Below are positions 33,805 to 40,129 of a stretch of DNA of 40,129 nt, in pieces. Source of the DNA: Prevotella sp. UBA4268 (GTDB lineage Bacteria; Bacteroidota; Bacteroidia; Bacteroidales; Bacteroidaceae); assembly GCA_002395135.1 (NCBI GenBank), contig DGWC01000010.1, positions 1-40,129 of the forward strand, read 5' to 3'. The notes beneath the pieces were generated by a model that saw only the letters and a list, made by a program, of their open reading frames with translations, was not told the DNA's origin and made no database searches. The translations under genes were made by a program, and so were the position numbers. Numbering within the stretch: the first letter of the stretch is position 1; every line of letters starts with the position of its first letter.

Positions 33805-34926
33805 ATGAAAAAACAGTTTATTATTTCACTGCTGATGCTCTTTAGCACAGCAGCAGTCTTTGCCCAGCAGCCTTGTAGGGTTCATGGAACAGTTGACGGA
33901 TTGGACGACGGGAAGATTGTTAGCCTGTCTGTGGCGTGGAGCGACCATGTGCTTGATTCCACTGTTGTGAAGGATGGAAAGTTCGAGTTCGTCGTTCCCA
34001 TCAACGAATCCACTACCCAGTATCCGCTCGTTGTTGCTTACCCGGGAATGAACGATATCAATATGCCCATTCAGGTGCAGTTGTATGCGGAGCCGGGCGC
34101 CGACCTGAAAGTGATGCTCTCGAAAGACCATACGAAACTTTTTGCCATCGGATCTCCGCTCAACATGATCTATAAGATGATGACCGAGCGGTATCTGGAG
34201 AAGATGCAACGGGTGATTGCTCTGCGCACGGCAGCAGCAGATACGAATCTGAGTGAGGAGGTGCGCGCGGAGAAGGAGAAAGAGGCCAATGCCGAGCAAT
34301 ACGGGATCATTAAGTTTGAACAGGAATTTGCCGAGCAAAATCTCGACAACATCATCGGCATCAACCTCTTTGCCGAGCGTGCCGTGGTGTTCGAAAAGGA
34401 GGACGTTGCCCGCATGATGACGGAGATTCCTTCAAAATGGGACGGTCACCCCGACGTGATTCAGATGCGCAAGAATCAGGCAATAGAGGCCAAGACAGCC
34501 GAGGGAAAACCCTATATCGACCTGACCATGCCTAATGAGAAGGGAAAGACGGTGAGCCTGTCGCAGTATATCAAGAAAAACAAACTAACGCTGGTGGATT
34601 TCTGGGCCTCATGGTGCGGTCCCTGCCGGGCATCGATTCCCGGTGTGAAGCGCCTGTATGAGAAATACCGCAAGCAGGGCTTCGGCGTGGTGGGCGTATC
34701 GCTCGACTCGAAGAAGGATGCTTGGCTGAAGGCCATCAAGGACCTATCGTTGCCCTGGCCGCAAATGAGCGACCTGAAAGGGTGGGACAGTGCTGCCTCT
34801 GCTGTCTATAACATCAAGGGCATTCCCTTCACGCTGCTTGTTGCGAAAGACGGCACTATTGTGGGGCGCAACATCTGGGGCGAAGAAGGACTGGAAAAAC
34901 GTATCGTAGAGATACTGGGAGAGTAA
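33805..34926 (+). CDS. Exported TlpA/DUF4369-type thioredoxin-domain protein, paralogue 5
   Basis: The 373-residue product is shorter than the other four. It has a signal peptide (about 1-21, AAVFAQ), an N-terminal DUF4369-like beta domain (CRVHGTVDGLDDGKIVSLSV), a charged helical middle (about 120-200), and a C-terminal thioredoxin domain with VDFWASWCGPCRASIPGVKR (Cys271 and Cys274) and NIKGIPFTLLVAKDG. This matches classical TlpA/ResA family members of Bacteroidetes more closely than the paralogues upstream. It lies 83 bp after paralogue 4, so its inclusion in the operon is probable but not certain. It converges with the second ECF sigma gene, leaving 2 bp between stop codons. Confidence 0.9.
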   Translation: MKKQFIISLLMLFSTAAVFAQQPCRVHGTVDGLDDGKIVSLSVAWSDHVLDSTVVKDGKFEFVVPINESTTQYPLVVAYPGMNDINMPIQVQLYAEPGADLKVMLSKDHTKLFAIGSPLNMIYKMMTERYLEKMQRVIALRTAAADTNLSEEVRAEKEKEANAEQYGIIKFEQEFAEQNLDNIIGINLFAERAVVFEKEDVARMMTEIPSKWDGHPDVIQMRKNQAIEAKTAEGKPYIDLTMPNEKGKTVSLSQYIKKNKLTLVDFWASWCGPCRASIPGVKRLYEKYRKQGFGVVGVSLDSKKDAWLKAIKDLSLPWPQMSDLKGWDSAASAVYNIKGIPFTLLVAKDGTIVGRNIWGEEGLEKRIVEILGE

Positions 34927-34928
34927 GT

Positions 34929-35426
34929 TCAGGCGGCAAACAGGAAATAGAAGAAATCGCTCACTTTGCTGCGCAGCACGCGCAGGGCCTTGCTTACCTG
35001 GTGCTCCACGGTCTTCTCGGAGATGCTCAGTTCCTGGGCTATTTCGCGGTATTTCTTGCCGTCGCGCTTGCTCATGAGGAATATTTCGCGGCAGCGAGAG
35101 GGCAGGGTGTCGATGGCCGTCCATAGGCGTGCCTCGCGCGTGGCGGTGTCTATGGCCTCCTCGTCGGTGATGATTCCGTCGGTGTCTTGCGGTGCTATGC
35201 GGTCGTTGACGTGTGCTGACTGCTGCAAATGGTCGATGCAGAGGTTGCGCACGGTGGTGTAGAGATAGTTCTTCGTGTTGGCAATCTCTTCCTCGCGCAT
35301 CCTCTCTATCAGGCGCACAAACGCATCTTGCACCACGTCTTCAGCGGCATCCACGTCTTTCAGGTAGTGGATGGCATAGAGACATAGCGGCCGGTATAGT
35401 TGCAGGAAAACGGAATCGATATTCAT
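34929..35426 (-). CDS. ECF-family RNA polymerase sigma factor (second)
   Basis: The 165-residue form starting MNIDSVFLQLYRPLCLY is preferred; the in-frame start at 35447 adds seven hydrophobic residues and overlaps a large hairpin. Region 2 (about 10-75) contains DVDAAEDVVQDAFVRLIERM and NYLYTTVRNLCIDHL. Region 4 (about 100-155) contains LPSRCREIFLMSKRDGKKYR and EIAQELSISEKTVEHQVSKA. This is the standard Bacteroidetes sigma-70 family layout. No fecR gene lies next to it. The FecR-like gene at 15433, which also lacks a sigma neighbour, is one possible distant partner, though the link is speculative. Stop codons of this gene and thioredoxin 5 are only 2 bp apart. Confidence 0.9.
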   Translation of the reverse strand: MNIDSVFLQLYRPLCLYAIHYLKDVDAAEDVVQDAFVRLIERMREEEIANTKNYLYTTVRNLCIDHLQQSAHVNDRIAPQDTDGIITDEEAIDTATREARLWTAIDTLPSRCREIFLMSKRDGKKYREIAQELSISEKTVEHQVSKALRVLRSKVSDFFYFLFAA

Positions 35427-35446
35427 AAAGAAGAACACATAAATCA

Positions 35447-35515
35447 CAATCCATCATCCGTTAAGATGAGTGATGTGGCTCCTGCCGCATTCACCGTCTG
35501 CCGGATGATGGATTG
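35447..35515 (-). terminator. Strong hairpin between mdh and the second sigma gene
   Basis: CAATCCATCATCCG (35447-35460) is perfectly complementary to 35502-35515 (14 bp). An inner stem, GTGATGTGGC with GCCGCATTCAC, extends the fold around a TCCT loop. It lies just downstream of the mdh stop on the minus strand and probably ends the mdh transcript. The T-tract is weak. Confidence 0.65.
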
Positions 35516-35539
35516 TTTATGATGCGTTAAGACTACATC

Positions 35540-36532
35540 TTAGAGGTTCGGGTTGATCTTGTTCCACTCGCTTACTGGCGGAACGATGTTCAGTGTAACC
35601 AACTCGTCGCGCATCTTGCACAGGTGCTCATAAGAAGCATCCAGTTTGGCATTCTCTTCGGGAGTTCCCTGAGGCACTTCGAAACTGGCACCATTCTTGT
35701 CGAGTTTGGTCTTCATGGCCATCATGATGTGGTCATACTTGTCTGTCTTCACGTATGTTCCAACAGGGAAGCGGAACGGTTCGCCGCCCATGGCCGAGCG
35801 AATCATCTCAACAGAGAGATAAGCAGGGCTCTGGAAACTGCTGCGTCCGCGCAATTCGATGATCTTGGCACCACCTTTGGTAACGGCTGTCTTCATGTCT
35901 TCCCACTCCTGAGCGGGGAATTCGTCGGTGCCGATGATGTCTGTCAGTTTGCGTCCGGCGATGGTTACGTGGCTGCCGAACACTGCCATCTGCTCACCGT
36001 GGCCGCCATAAGTGGCGCAGCCCGTGATTTCGTTCTGCATTACGTTGAATTTCTTAGCCAGAGCACTCTGCAGACGAGTGGTGTCGAGGCCGGCCAGTGT
36101 GGTCACCTGACCAGGTTTCAGGCCAGAATAGAGCAATGTTACCAGACCGGTAAGGTCGGCGGGGTTGAAGATAATCACCACATGCTTCACGTCGGGGCAG
36201 TATTTCTTGATGTTCAAACCCAGTTCCTCGGCAATCTTGCAGTTGCCTGCGAGCAGGTCTTCGCGTGTCATGCCGGCCTTGCGGGGAGCACCGCCAGAAG
36301 AGATGATGTACTTTGCGTTCTTGAAAGCCTCTTCAGCATCGGTGGTAGCCGTGATTTTAGCATCGTCGAAACCGCTCTGGCGCATTTCCTCAGCCACACC
36401 TTCCGGTGAGAAAACGTCGTAGAGACAGATGTCGTTTGTCAATCCCATCATCAAGGCTGTCTGAGCCATGTTTGAACCAATCATGCCGGCTGCGCCGACG
36501 ATGGTCAGTTTGTCGTTAGTTAAAAATGCCAT
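35540..36532 (-). CDS. mdh: Malate dehydrogenase (NAD-dependent)
   Basis: This cytoplasmic enzyme interconverts malate and oxaloacetate with NAD(H); in Prevotella-type metabolism it mainly runs reductively toward fumarate and succinate. The 330-residue length is normal. The Rossmann glycine motif is VGAAGMIGSNMAQ near residue 12. The substrate-binding Arg region is GGAPRKAGMTREDLLAGN (about 81-98), the Asn of IIFNPADLTG binds cofactor and substrate, and the catalytic His lies in TYGGHGEQMAVFGS. The C-terminal region (VPQGTPEENAKLDASYEHLC) fits the Bacteroidales form. It is transcribed alone, divergent from the aminopeptidase gene. Confidence 0.93.
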   Translation of the reverse strand: MAFLTNDKLTIVGAAGMIGSNMAQTALMMGLTNDICLYDVFSPEGVAEEMRQSGFDDAKITATTDAEEAFKNAKYIISSGGAPRKAGMTREDLLAGNCKIAEELGLNIKKYCPDVKHVVIIFNPADLTGLVTLLYSGLKPGQVTTLAGLDTTRLQSALAKKFNVMQNEITGCATYGGHGEQMAVFGSHVTIAGRKLTDIIGTDEFPAQEWEDMKTAVTKGGAKIIELRGRSSFQSPAYLSVEMIRSAMGGEPFRFPVGTYVKTDKYDHIMMAMKTKLDKNGASFEVPQGTPEENAKLDASYEHLCKMRDELVTLNIVPPVSEWNKINPNL

Positions 36533-36621
36533 AGTTGTTTAATTAATATGATAATGATATTGTTAAGAAATTTTCTCAATATGTGCCTGTGGGATATGTA
36601 TTCCATGGCTTTATGTGAGTG

Positions 36622-36629
36622 CAAAGATA
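36622..36629 (-). promoter_or_regulatory. -7 box (TATCTTTG, minus strand) for mdh
   Basis: On the minus strand TATCTTTG matches TAnnTTTG, giving an mdh leader of about 85 nt. A CAAA (TTTG on the minus strand) at 36645-36648 is the nearest -33 candidate but is a little close. Confidence 0.6.
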
Positions 36630-36704
36630 CGAAAAATATGCATGCAAAGTATATATTTAATAAAAATTAATAGTGAAACTGAAAACATTCAACAGAAAAT
36701 GCGC

Positions 36705-36712
36705 TAATTTTG
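36705..36712 (+). promoter_or_regulatory. -7 box (TAATTTTG) for the aminopeptidase gene
   Basis: TAATTTTG matches TAnnTTTG and lies 77 bp upstream of the chosen ATG at 36790. It also lies inside the longer frame from 36673, arguing that the longer start is not used. Confidence 0.6.
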
Positions 36713-36789
36713 TACAAACAAACCAATGGTTGCTGGCAACAAAAAGAAGAACCTTGAGCGACTATCATGAATCATCAAACAATCAAAAT

Positions 36790-38580
36790 ATGAATACAAT
36801 CAATGAACGACTGGCTGCGCTGCGCGAAGTGATGCGGCGCGAGCGGCTCGATGCCTTCATCTTTCCAAGCACCGATCCGCACAATGGTGAATATATTCCC
36901 GACCACTGGAAGGGGCGCGAATGGATATCGGGATTCAACGGCTCGGCCGGCACCGCTGTGGTCACGATGAGCGAGGCCGCCCTGTGGACCGACTCGCGCT
37001 ATTTCATTGCTGCTGCCGAGCAACTCAGCGGCACGGAGTACGTGCTGATGAAGGAGCGCATGCCCGGCACGCCCAGCATCACGGCATGGCTGGGACGTGT
37101 GCTGCGCGACGTGAAATCTCCGCAGGTGGGCGTCGACGGCATGGTCAACGCTGCCTCGTCGGTGATGCAACTCATTGCCGAACTGCGCAGTGAGGGCGGC
37201 ATCACCGTGCGCACCAACTTCGACCCCTTGGCGCTGATATGGCGCAACCGTCCTGCCATTCCCGCCAACAAGGTGTTTGTGCAGCCCGAAGATTATACCG
37301 GCGAGGCCGCTCACGACAAGATTCGCCGTGTGCGCGAGGCGTTGCGCAAATGCCATGCCGACGGTATGCTCGTGGCTTCGCTCGACGACATCGCCTGGAT
37401 GCTTAATCTCAGGGGCGACGATGTGCACTGCAATCCCGTGTTTGTGAGTTATCTGCTCATCTCGTCGCAGAAGGCCACGCTCTTCATCAACCCCGAAAAA
37501 CTGACGCCCGAAGTGGTCAGTCACCTGCGCAAAGAGGGCGTGGAGACCGACGACTACACGCATGTGGCCAGCGGGCTGAAAGATTATTTCGAGTATAACA
37601 TCCTGCTCGACCCCAACGAAATCAACTATACCTTATATAAAACCGTGACGCGCGAAATCGTGAATGGGGAGTCGCCCGTGAAGCGGATGAAGGCCGTGAA
37701 GAACGAAAGGGAAATAGCGGGTTTTCATAACGCGATGCTGAAAGACGGCATCGCATTGGTAAAGTTCCTCAAGTGGTTGGAAGAAGAAATGCCGAATCGT
37801 GCAGCGGCACCGCTCACAGAGGTGTCGGTGTCTGACAAACTGGAGCAGTTGCGCGCCGAGCAGCCACTCTTCAAGGGCATCTCGTTCGACACCATTGCCG
37901 GTTATCAGGCCCACGGGGCCATCGTGCACTATGAGCCCACGCCCGAAACCGACATTCCCCTCGCTGCCGAAGGACTGCTGCTGCTCGACAGCGGTGCGCA
38001 GTATGTAGACGGCACCACCGATATCACGCGCACCATCGCACTCGGAGCACTCACCGAAGAGCAGCGGCGCGTCTACACACTGGTGCTCAAAGGCCATCTG
38101 CAACTGCAGAACCTGAAATTCCCCAAGGGCGCAAGCGGCACGCAACTGGACGCACTGGCGCGCAAAGACATGTGGCGCGAGGGCTACAACTACATGCACG
38201 GCACGGGCCATGGGGTGGGGGCGTTCCTCAATGTGCACGAGGGACCACACCAGATTCGCATGGAATACAAGCCGGCACCGCTGCTGCCGGGTATGACGGT
38301 GACCGACGAGCCGGGCATCTATGTGGAGAACCGCTTCGGCGTGCGCATCGAAAACACCCTGCTCATCACACCTTACACGAAGACGGACTTCGGCGAGTTC
38401 CTGCAGTTTGAGCCGCTCACGCTCTGTCCCATCGACACCGAGCCCATCGTGCGCGAAATGATGACTGCCGAAGAAATAGTCTGGCTCAACAACTATCATC
38501 AGATGGTGTACGACCGCCTGGCGCCTCATCTCGACGAAGAGCACCGGCTTTGGTTGCAAAAGGCCACCGCCCCGTTCTGA
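36790..38580 (+). CDS. Xaa-Pro aminopeptidase (M24 family, three-domain type)
   Basis: This cytoplasmic dinuclear-metal peptidase removes the N-terminal residue from peptides with proline second. ATG 36790 gives 596 residues, the usual size of the three-domain APP1-like form; an upstream in-frame start at 36673 would add 39 residues lacking family similarity and would span the promoter. Two creatinase-like N-terminal domains (1 to about 310) precede the pita-bread catalytic domain. Metal ligands are Asp400 (LLLLDSGAQYVDG), Asp411 (TTDITRT), His474 (HGTGHGVGAFLNVHEGP), Glu507 (TDEPGIYVEN) and Glu521 (GVRIENTLLI). It would help finish digestion of imported proline-containing peptides. It is divergent from mdh and stands alone. 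Confidence 0.93.
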   Translation: MNTINERLAALREVMRRERLDAFIFPSTDPHNGEYIPDHWKGREWISGFNGSAGTAVVTMSEAALWTDSRYFIAAAEQLSGTEYVLMKERMPGTPSITAWLGRVLRDVKSPQVGVDGMVNAASSVMQLIAELRSEGGITVRTNFDPLALIWRNRPAIPANKVFVQPEDYTGEAAHDKIRRVREALRKCHADGMLVASLDDIAWMLNLRGDDVHCNPVFVSYLLISSQKATLFINPEKLTPEVVSHLRKEGVETDDYTHVASGLKDYFEYNILLDPNEINYTLYKTVTREIVNGESPVKRMKAVKNEREIAGFHNAMLKDGIALVKFLKWLEEEMPNRAAAPLTEVSVSDKLEQLRAEQPLFKGISFDTIAGYQAHGAIVHYEPTPETDIPLAAEGLLLLDSGAQYVDGTTDITRTIALGALTEEQRRVYTLVLKGHLQLQNLKFPKGASGTQLDALARKDMWREGYNYMHGTGHGVGAFLNVHEGPHQIRMEYKPAPLLPGMTVTDEPGIYVENRFGVRIENTLLITPYTKTDFGEFLQFEPLTLCPIDTEPIVREMMTAEEIVWLNNYHQMVYDRLAPHLDEEHRLWLQKATAPF

Positions 38581-38619
38581 CGCATCCCGTTTTTTTAAAG
38601 AAACACATCCCATCGTTTT

Positions 38620-38684
38620 CATGCCGCCATGCTGCGAAACGCCCACACGTAAAGGGGCTCAGCATGGTGGCATGAATGTTTTTC
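38620..38684 (+). terminator. Terminator hairpin after the aminopeptidase gene
   Basis: CATGCCGCCATGCTG (38620-38634) pairs with CAGCATGGTGGCATG (38660-38674) along 15 bp with one G-U pair, followed by AATGTTTTTCC. It is 39 bp after the stop codon. Confidence 0.75.
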
Positions 38685-38856
38685 CATTGTATGAAATTGT
38701 CATGGAAAAACCGATTTTTGGGCTCAAAAACGGGTGATACGATTCACAAACAATCAATCGGGCGCGAAATACGAGTGTTTTGAAGCGTGTTTCGTAATTT
38801 GTTGGTTAACAAATAATTACAAGGAAAATTGATTATTCTAATGCGCAGAAATAAGA

Positions 38857-38977
38857 TGCTCGCTGACAAAAGCATAGGTTTTGGGTTGCAGAAACATAGT
38901 TTTTGAGGTGCAAAACCATAGTTATTGGACAGTGAAACCTGTGTTTTTGAAGCATGAAACCATAGGTTTTGCGCGTC
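38857..38977. repeat. 22-bp-period palindrome array 3 (five units, different arm sequence)
   Basis: After TGCTCGCTGAC (38857-38867) come five 15-bp imperfect palindromes starting at 38868, 38890, 38912, 38934 and 38956, exactly 22 bp apart. The clearest are AAAAGC-ATA-GGTTTT and GAAACC-ATA-GGTTTT. Four of five have ATA as the centre. The 7-bp linkers all start with G (GGGTTGC, GAGGTGC, GGACAGT, GAAGCAT, GCGCGTC). Arms differ from arrays 1 and 2 but the 6+3+6+7 geometry is identical. Confidence 0.85.
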
Positions 38978-39126
38978 GGAATGTGTCCTGTGGTAATGAA
39001 TCCTTACGTTTTTGTGTTTCCAATGCCCCATTTTTCAATAACCGATTCCTGTTTTGAAGGAAAACGGCAACACGGTTTTGTCGCGTTTTTTCGAATCATC
39101 AGCGAGTCGTTACACCGAATATTCAC

Positions 39127-39304
39127 CACAGAGTACACCGAGTACACAGAGATGGAAACCGCTTCACTGAAAAGACGGAGTAGGCAAAAGCCTCTTCACA
39201 GAGAGATACGCATCCAGTCATTCATCTCTGTGAAGTGCCTTTAGGCACCTCTTTTAAACTCTGCGTTAAGTAACAATTTCTCTGTGCACTCTGTGTTCTC
39301 TTTG
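39127..39304. repeat. Palindromic CACAGAG repeat element (about 180 bp)
   Basis: The ends 39127-39152 and 39279-39304 are 26-bp imperfect inverted repeats (about 21 of 26 matching) built on CACAGAG. Inside, CTTCACAGAGAGAT (39194-39207) faces ATCTCTGTGAAG (39224-39235), flanked by small hairpins AGGC-AAAA-GCCT and GTGCCT-TT-AGGCAC. CACAGAG-rich intergenic elements of this kind recur in many bacterial genomes. No transposase or target duplication is seen. Confidence 0.7.
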
Positions 39305-39350
39305 TTTCAGAAACCATACCAAGTTTTTTAAACGGTTACTAATTGATGGG

Positions 39351-39408
39351 AATTCGTGTTTTTTTAACATATAATTACCATGAATTAGCCGTTAATTATC
39401 CACGAATT
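39351..39408. repeat. Short AATTCGTG inverted and AATTA direct repeats
   Basis: AATTCGTG (39351-39358) is inverted at 39401-39408. Two related 15-mers, AATTACCATGAATTA (39373) and AATTATCCACGAATT (39394), lie 21 bp apart. It may be a fragment of a dispersed intergenic repeat. Confidence 0.4.
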
Positions 39409-39503
39409 GATTTCAAATCGTTTAAGTTCTTCCATCATGCAAGTTTCTGTCTTTTAATGTTATATGTACTCCTGAAGAATATTTGTCGCATCAGTAGAGT
39501 TAT

Positions 39504-39692
39504 ATAGTATGACTCAAGTTTCTGAAGTAGTTAAGTAGTCAGTAGTTAAGTAGTTAAAGCCAAATGTCTGGAGACAAAATATCAGCAAACCAAGTAATGG
39601 CTTCACTACTGACCGAAGGACGAGCGAAGCGATCACTACTTAACTTCTAAACTACAAAGAAGTTGAGCGAATGCGAAACTTGAATAGTATGA
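39504..39692. mobile_element. MITE-like element with 9-bp direct flanks and inverted ends
   Basis: The direct repeat ATAGTATGA occurs at 39504-39512 and 39684-39692. Just inside are inverted ends TCAAGTTTC (39514-39522) and GAAACTTGA (39675-39683). The interior carries tandem AGTAGTTAAGTAGT copies (about 39526-39553) and a matching region in reverse orientation (GGCTTCACTACTGAC, TCACTACTTAACTTC), so most of the element can fold back. There is no coding capacity. Flanking duplications suggest transposase-assisted insertion from another locus. Confidence 0.6.
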
Positions 39693-39755
39693 ATGCTCCA
39701 AAGCGTCAGTTTCGAGGCGCAAAAGCAGCACTTTGCGGCAAGCAGTGCAACGAGA

Positions 39756-39847
39756 TGCTTCGGCAAATCATATTGATTTACCGCGCAAATCAATATGATT
39801 TACTTTTCAAATCAATTTGATTTATCGTGCAAATCAATATGATTTAC
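39756..39847. repeat. 22-bp-period palindrome array 2 (four units)
   Basis: After TGCTTCGGC (39756-39764), palindromes start at 39765, 39787, 39809 and 39831, exactly 22 bp apart. Units are AAATCA-nnn-TGATTT with perfect 6-bp arms and centres TAT, ATA, ATT and ATA. Linkers are AC-CGCG-C, AC-TTTT-C and AT-CGTG-C, the same alternation as in array 1. It ends 84 bp before the predicted promoter of the methyltransferase gene. Confidence 0.9.
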
Positions 39848-39931
39848 TTGTGCAGATGTCGTGAATGTTCCTTCCAAATGGCCGATATTGAAGATGAAAA
39901 GTGCCATAATGACAAATGATTTCTTCATTCA

Positions 39932-39963
39932 TTTGGCTGTTGCCGCTAAAATGTTTATCTTTG
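39932..39963 (+). promoter_or_regulatory. Full Bacteroidetes-type promoter for the methyltransferase gene
   Basis: TTTG (39932-39935) and TATCTTTG (39956-39963) are separated by 20 bp, the expected -33/-7 arrangement. The ATG follows at 40028. Confidence 0.7.
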
Positions 39964-40027
39964 CAATCGAATAGCAGCGCCTGCGGCACATGATTTACAG
40001 TGGCCGATGGCCAATCAAGCAACAACA

Positions 40028-40129
40028 ATGGCAAATACGAACTTAGCAAATGCGAAGACGGCGAAGAACGATGAGTTCTATACGCAATACCCAGATATAC
40101 AGAAGGAGATAAACGCCTATCTGGATTAT
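40028..40129 (+). CDS. EcoRI-family adenine-specific DNA methyltransferase, N-terminal end (partial)
   Basis: Only the first 34 codons are present; the gene runs past the window. The sequence MANTNLANAKTAKNDEFYTQ followed by YPDIQKEINAYLDY matches the start of EcoRI-like methylases, in which K-x-D-E-F-Y-T-Q and a following D-I-x-x-E-L/I segment are conserved. Such enzymes methylate adenine in a specific duplex site and may belong to a restriction-modification system or act alone; no nuclease gene is visible inside the window. It has its own well-formed promoter and follows the repeat-rich gap, a setting common for defence genes gained by transfer. Confidence 0.8.
   Translation, partial: MANTNLANAKTAKNDEFYTQYPDIQKEINAYLDY

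Noticed and set aside
36673..36789. N-terminal extension of the aminopeptidase
   Set aside because: The extra 39 codons span a predicted promoter and lack family similarity; ATG 36790 gives the normal length.
38744..39031. 95-codon minus-strand frame across palindrome array 3
   Set aside because: The frame exists because the array has a low stop density on that strand. It has no start context, signal or homology features.

Overview
The window reads as a chromosomal segment of a Bacteroidales bacterium, most likely a Prevotellaceae member (Prevotella, Segatella, Hallella or similar). The reasons are SusC/SusD and FecR/ECF-sigma gene sets, a DUF4249 lipoprotein, BspA-like leucine-rich surface proteins and type IX-style C-terminal sorting tails. 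Promoters also carry the Bacteroidetes -7 box TAnnTTTG in place of an E. coli -10 box. No tRNA, rRNA, CRISPR array or transposase gene was seen.

Layout. (1) 1-1525: the end of gltX followed 2 bp later by waaA (lipid A Kdo transferase). (2) 1624-6096: a two-gene polysaccharide operon, a secreted protein fusing a GH79-like to a GH29 fucosidase-like catalytic module, then a GH28 pectinase-family enzyme. (3) 6201-7115: glutaminase glsA. (4) 7116-10942: a long leader, a 1002-residue LRR surface protein and a small acidic-tailed protein of unknown role. (5) 11346-17335: a TonB receptor, a DUF4249 lipoprotein, a FecR regulator with no sigma factor beside it, and two exported proteins; then a gamma-carbonic-anhydrase-like gene (17384-17893). 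(6) 17958-34926: the main locus. A divergent ECF sigma gene faces a long run of co-directional genes: two TlpA-like thioredoxins, FecR, SusC, SusD, a third thioredoxin, an AT-rich lipoprotein plus thermolysin-like protease pair, and two more thioredoxins. It closes tail to tail with a second ECF sigma gene. (7) 35540-38580: divergent mdh and an Xaa-Pro aminopeptidase. (8) 38581-40027: about 1.45 kb of repeat-packed non-coding DNA leading to the start of an EcoRI-family adenine methyltransferase cut by the window edge.

How the genes may work together (inference). Region 6 resembles a SusCD-type uptake locus specialised for protein or peptide substrates: a secreted M4 protease, an outer-membrane importer and five exported thioredoxins that could reduce disulfides in incoming material or in locus proteins, controlled by sigma/anti-sigma signalling. 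Region 2 would trim plant pectin or arabinogalactan side chains.

The strongest signal not explained by ordinary annotation is a set of three intergenic arrays (11119-11214, 38857-38977, 39756-39847). Each has 15-bp imperfect palindromes built as 6+3+6, separated by 7-bp linkers, with an exact 22-bp period, and each is preceded by a TGCTTCRGC-like motif. Two arrays share palindrome sequence. The third has different arms but the same geometry.
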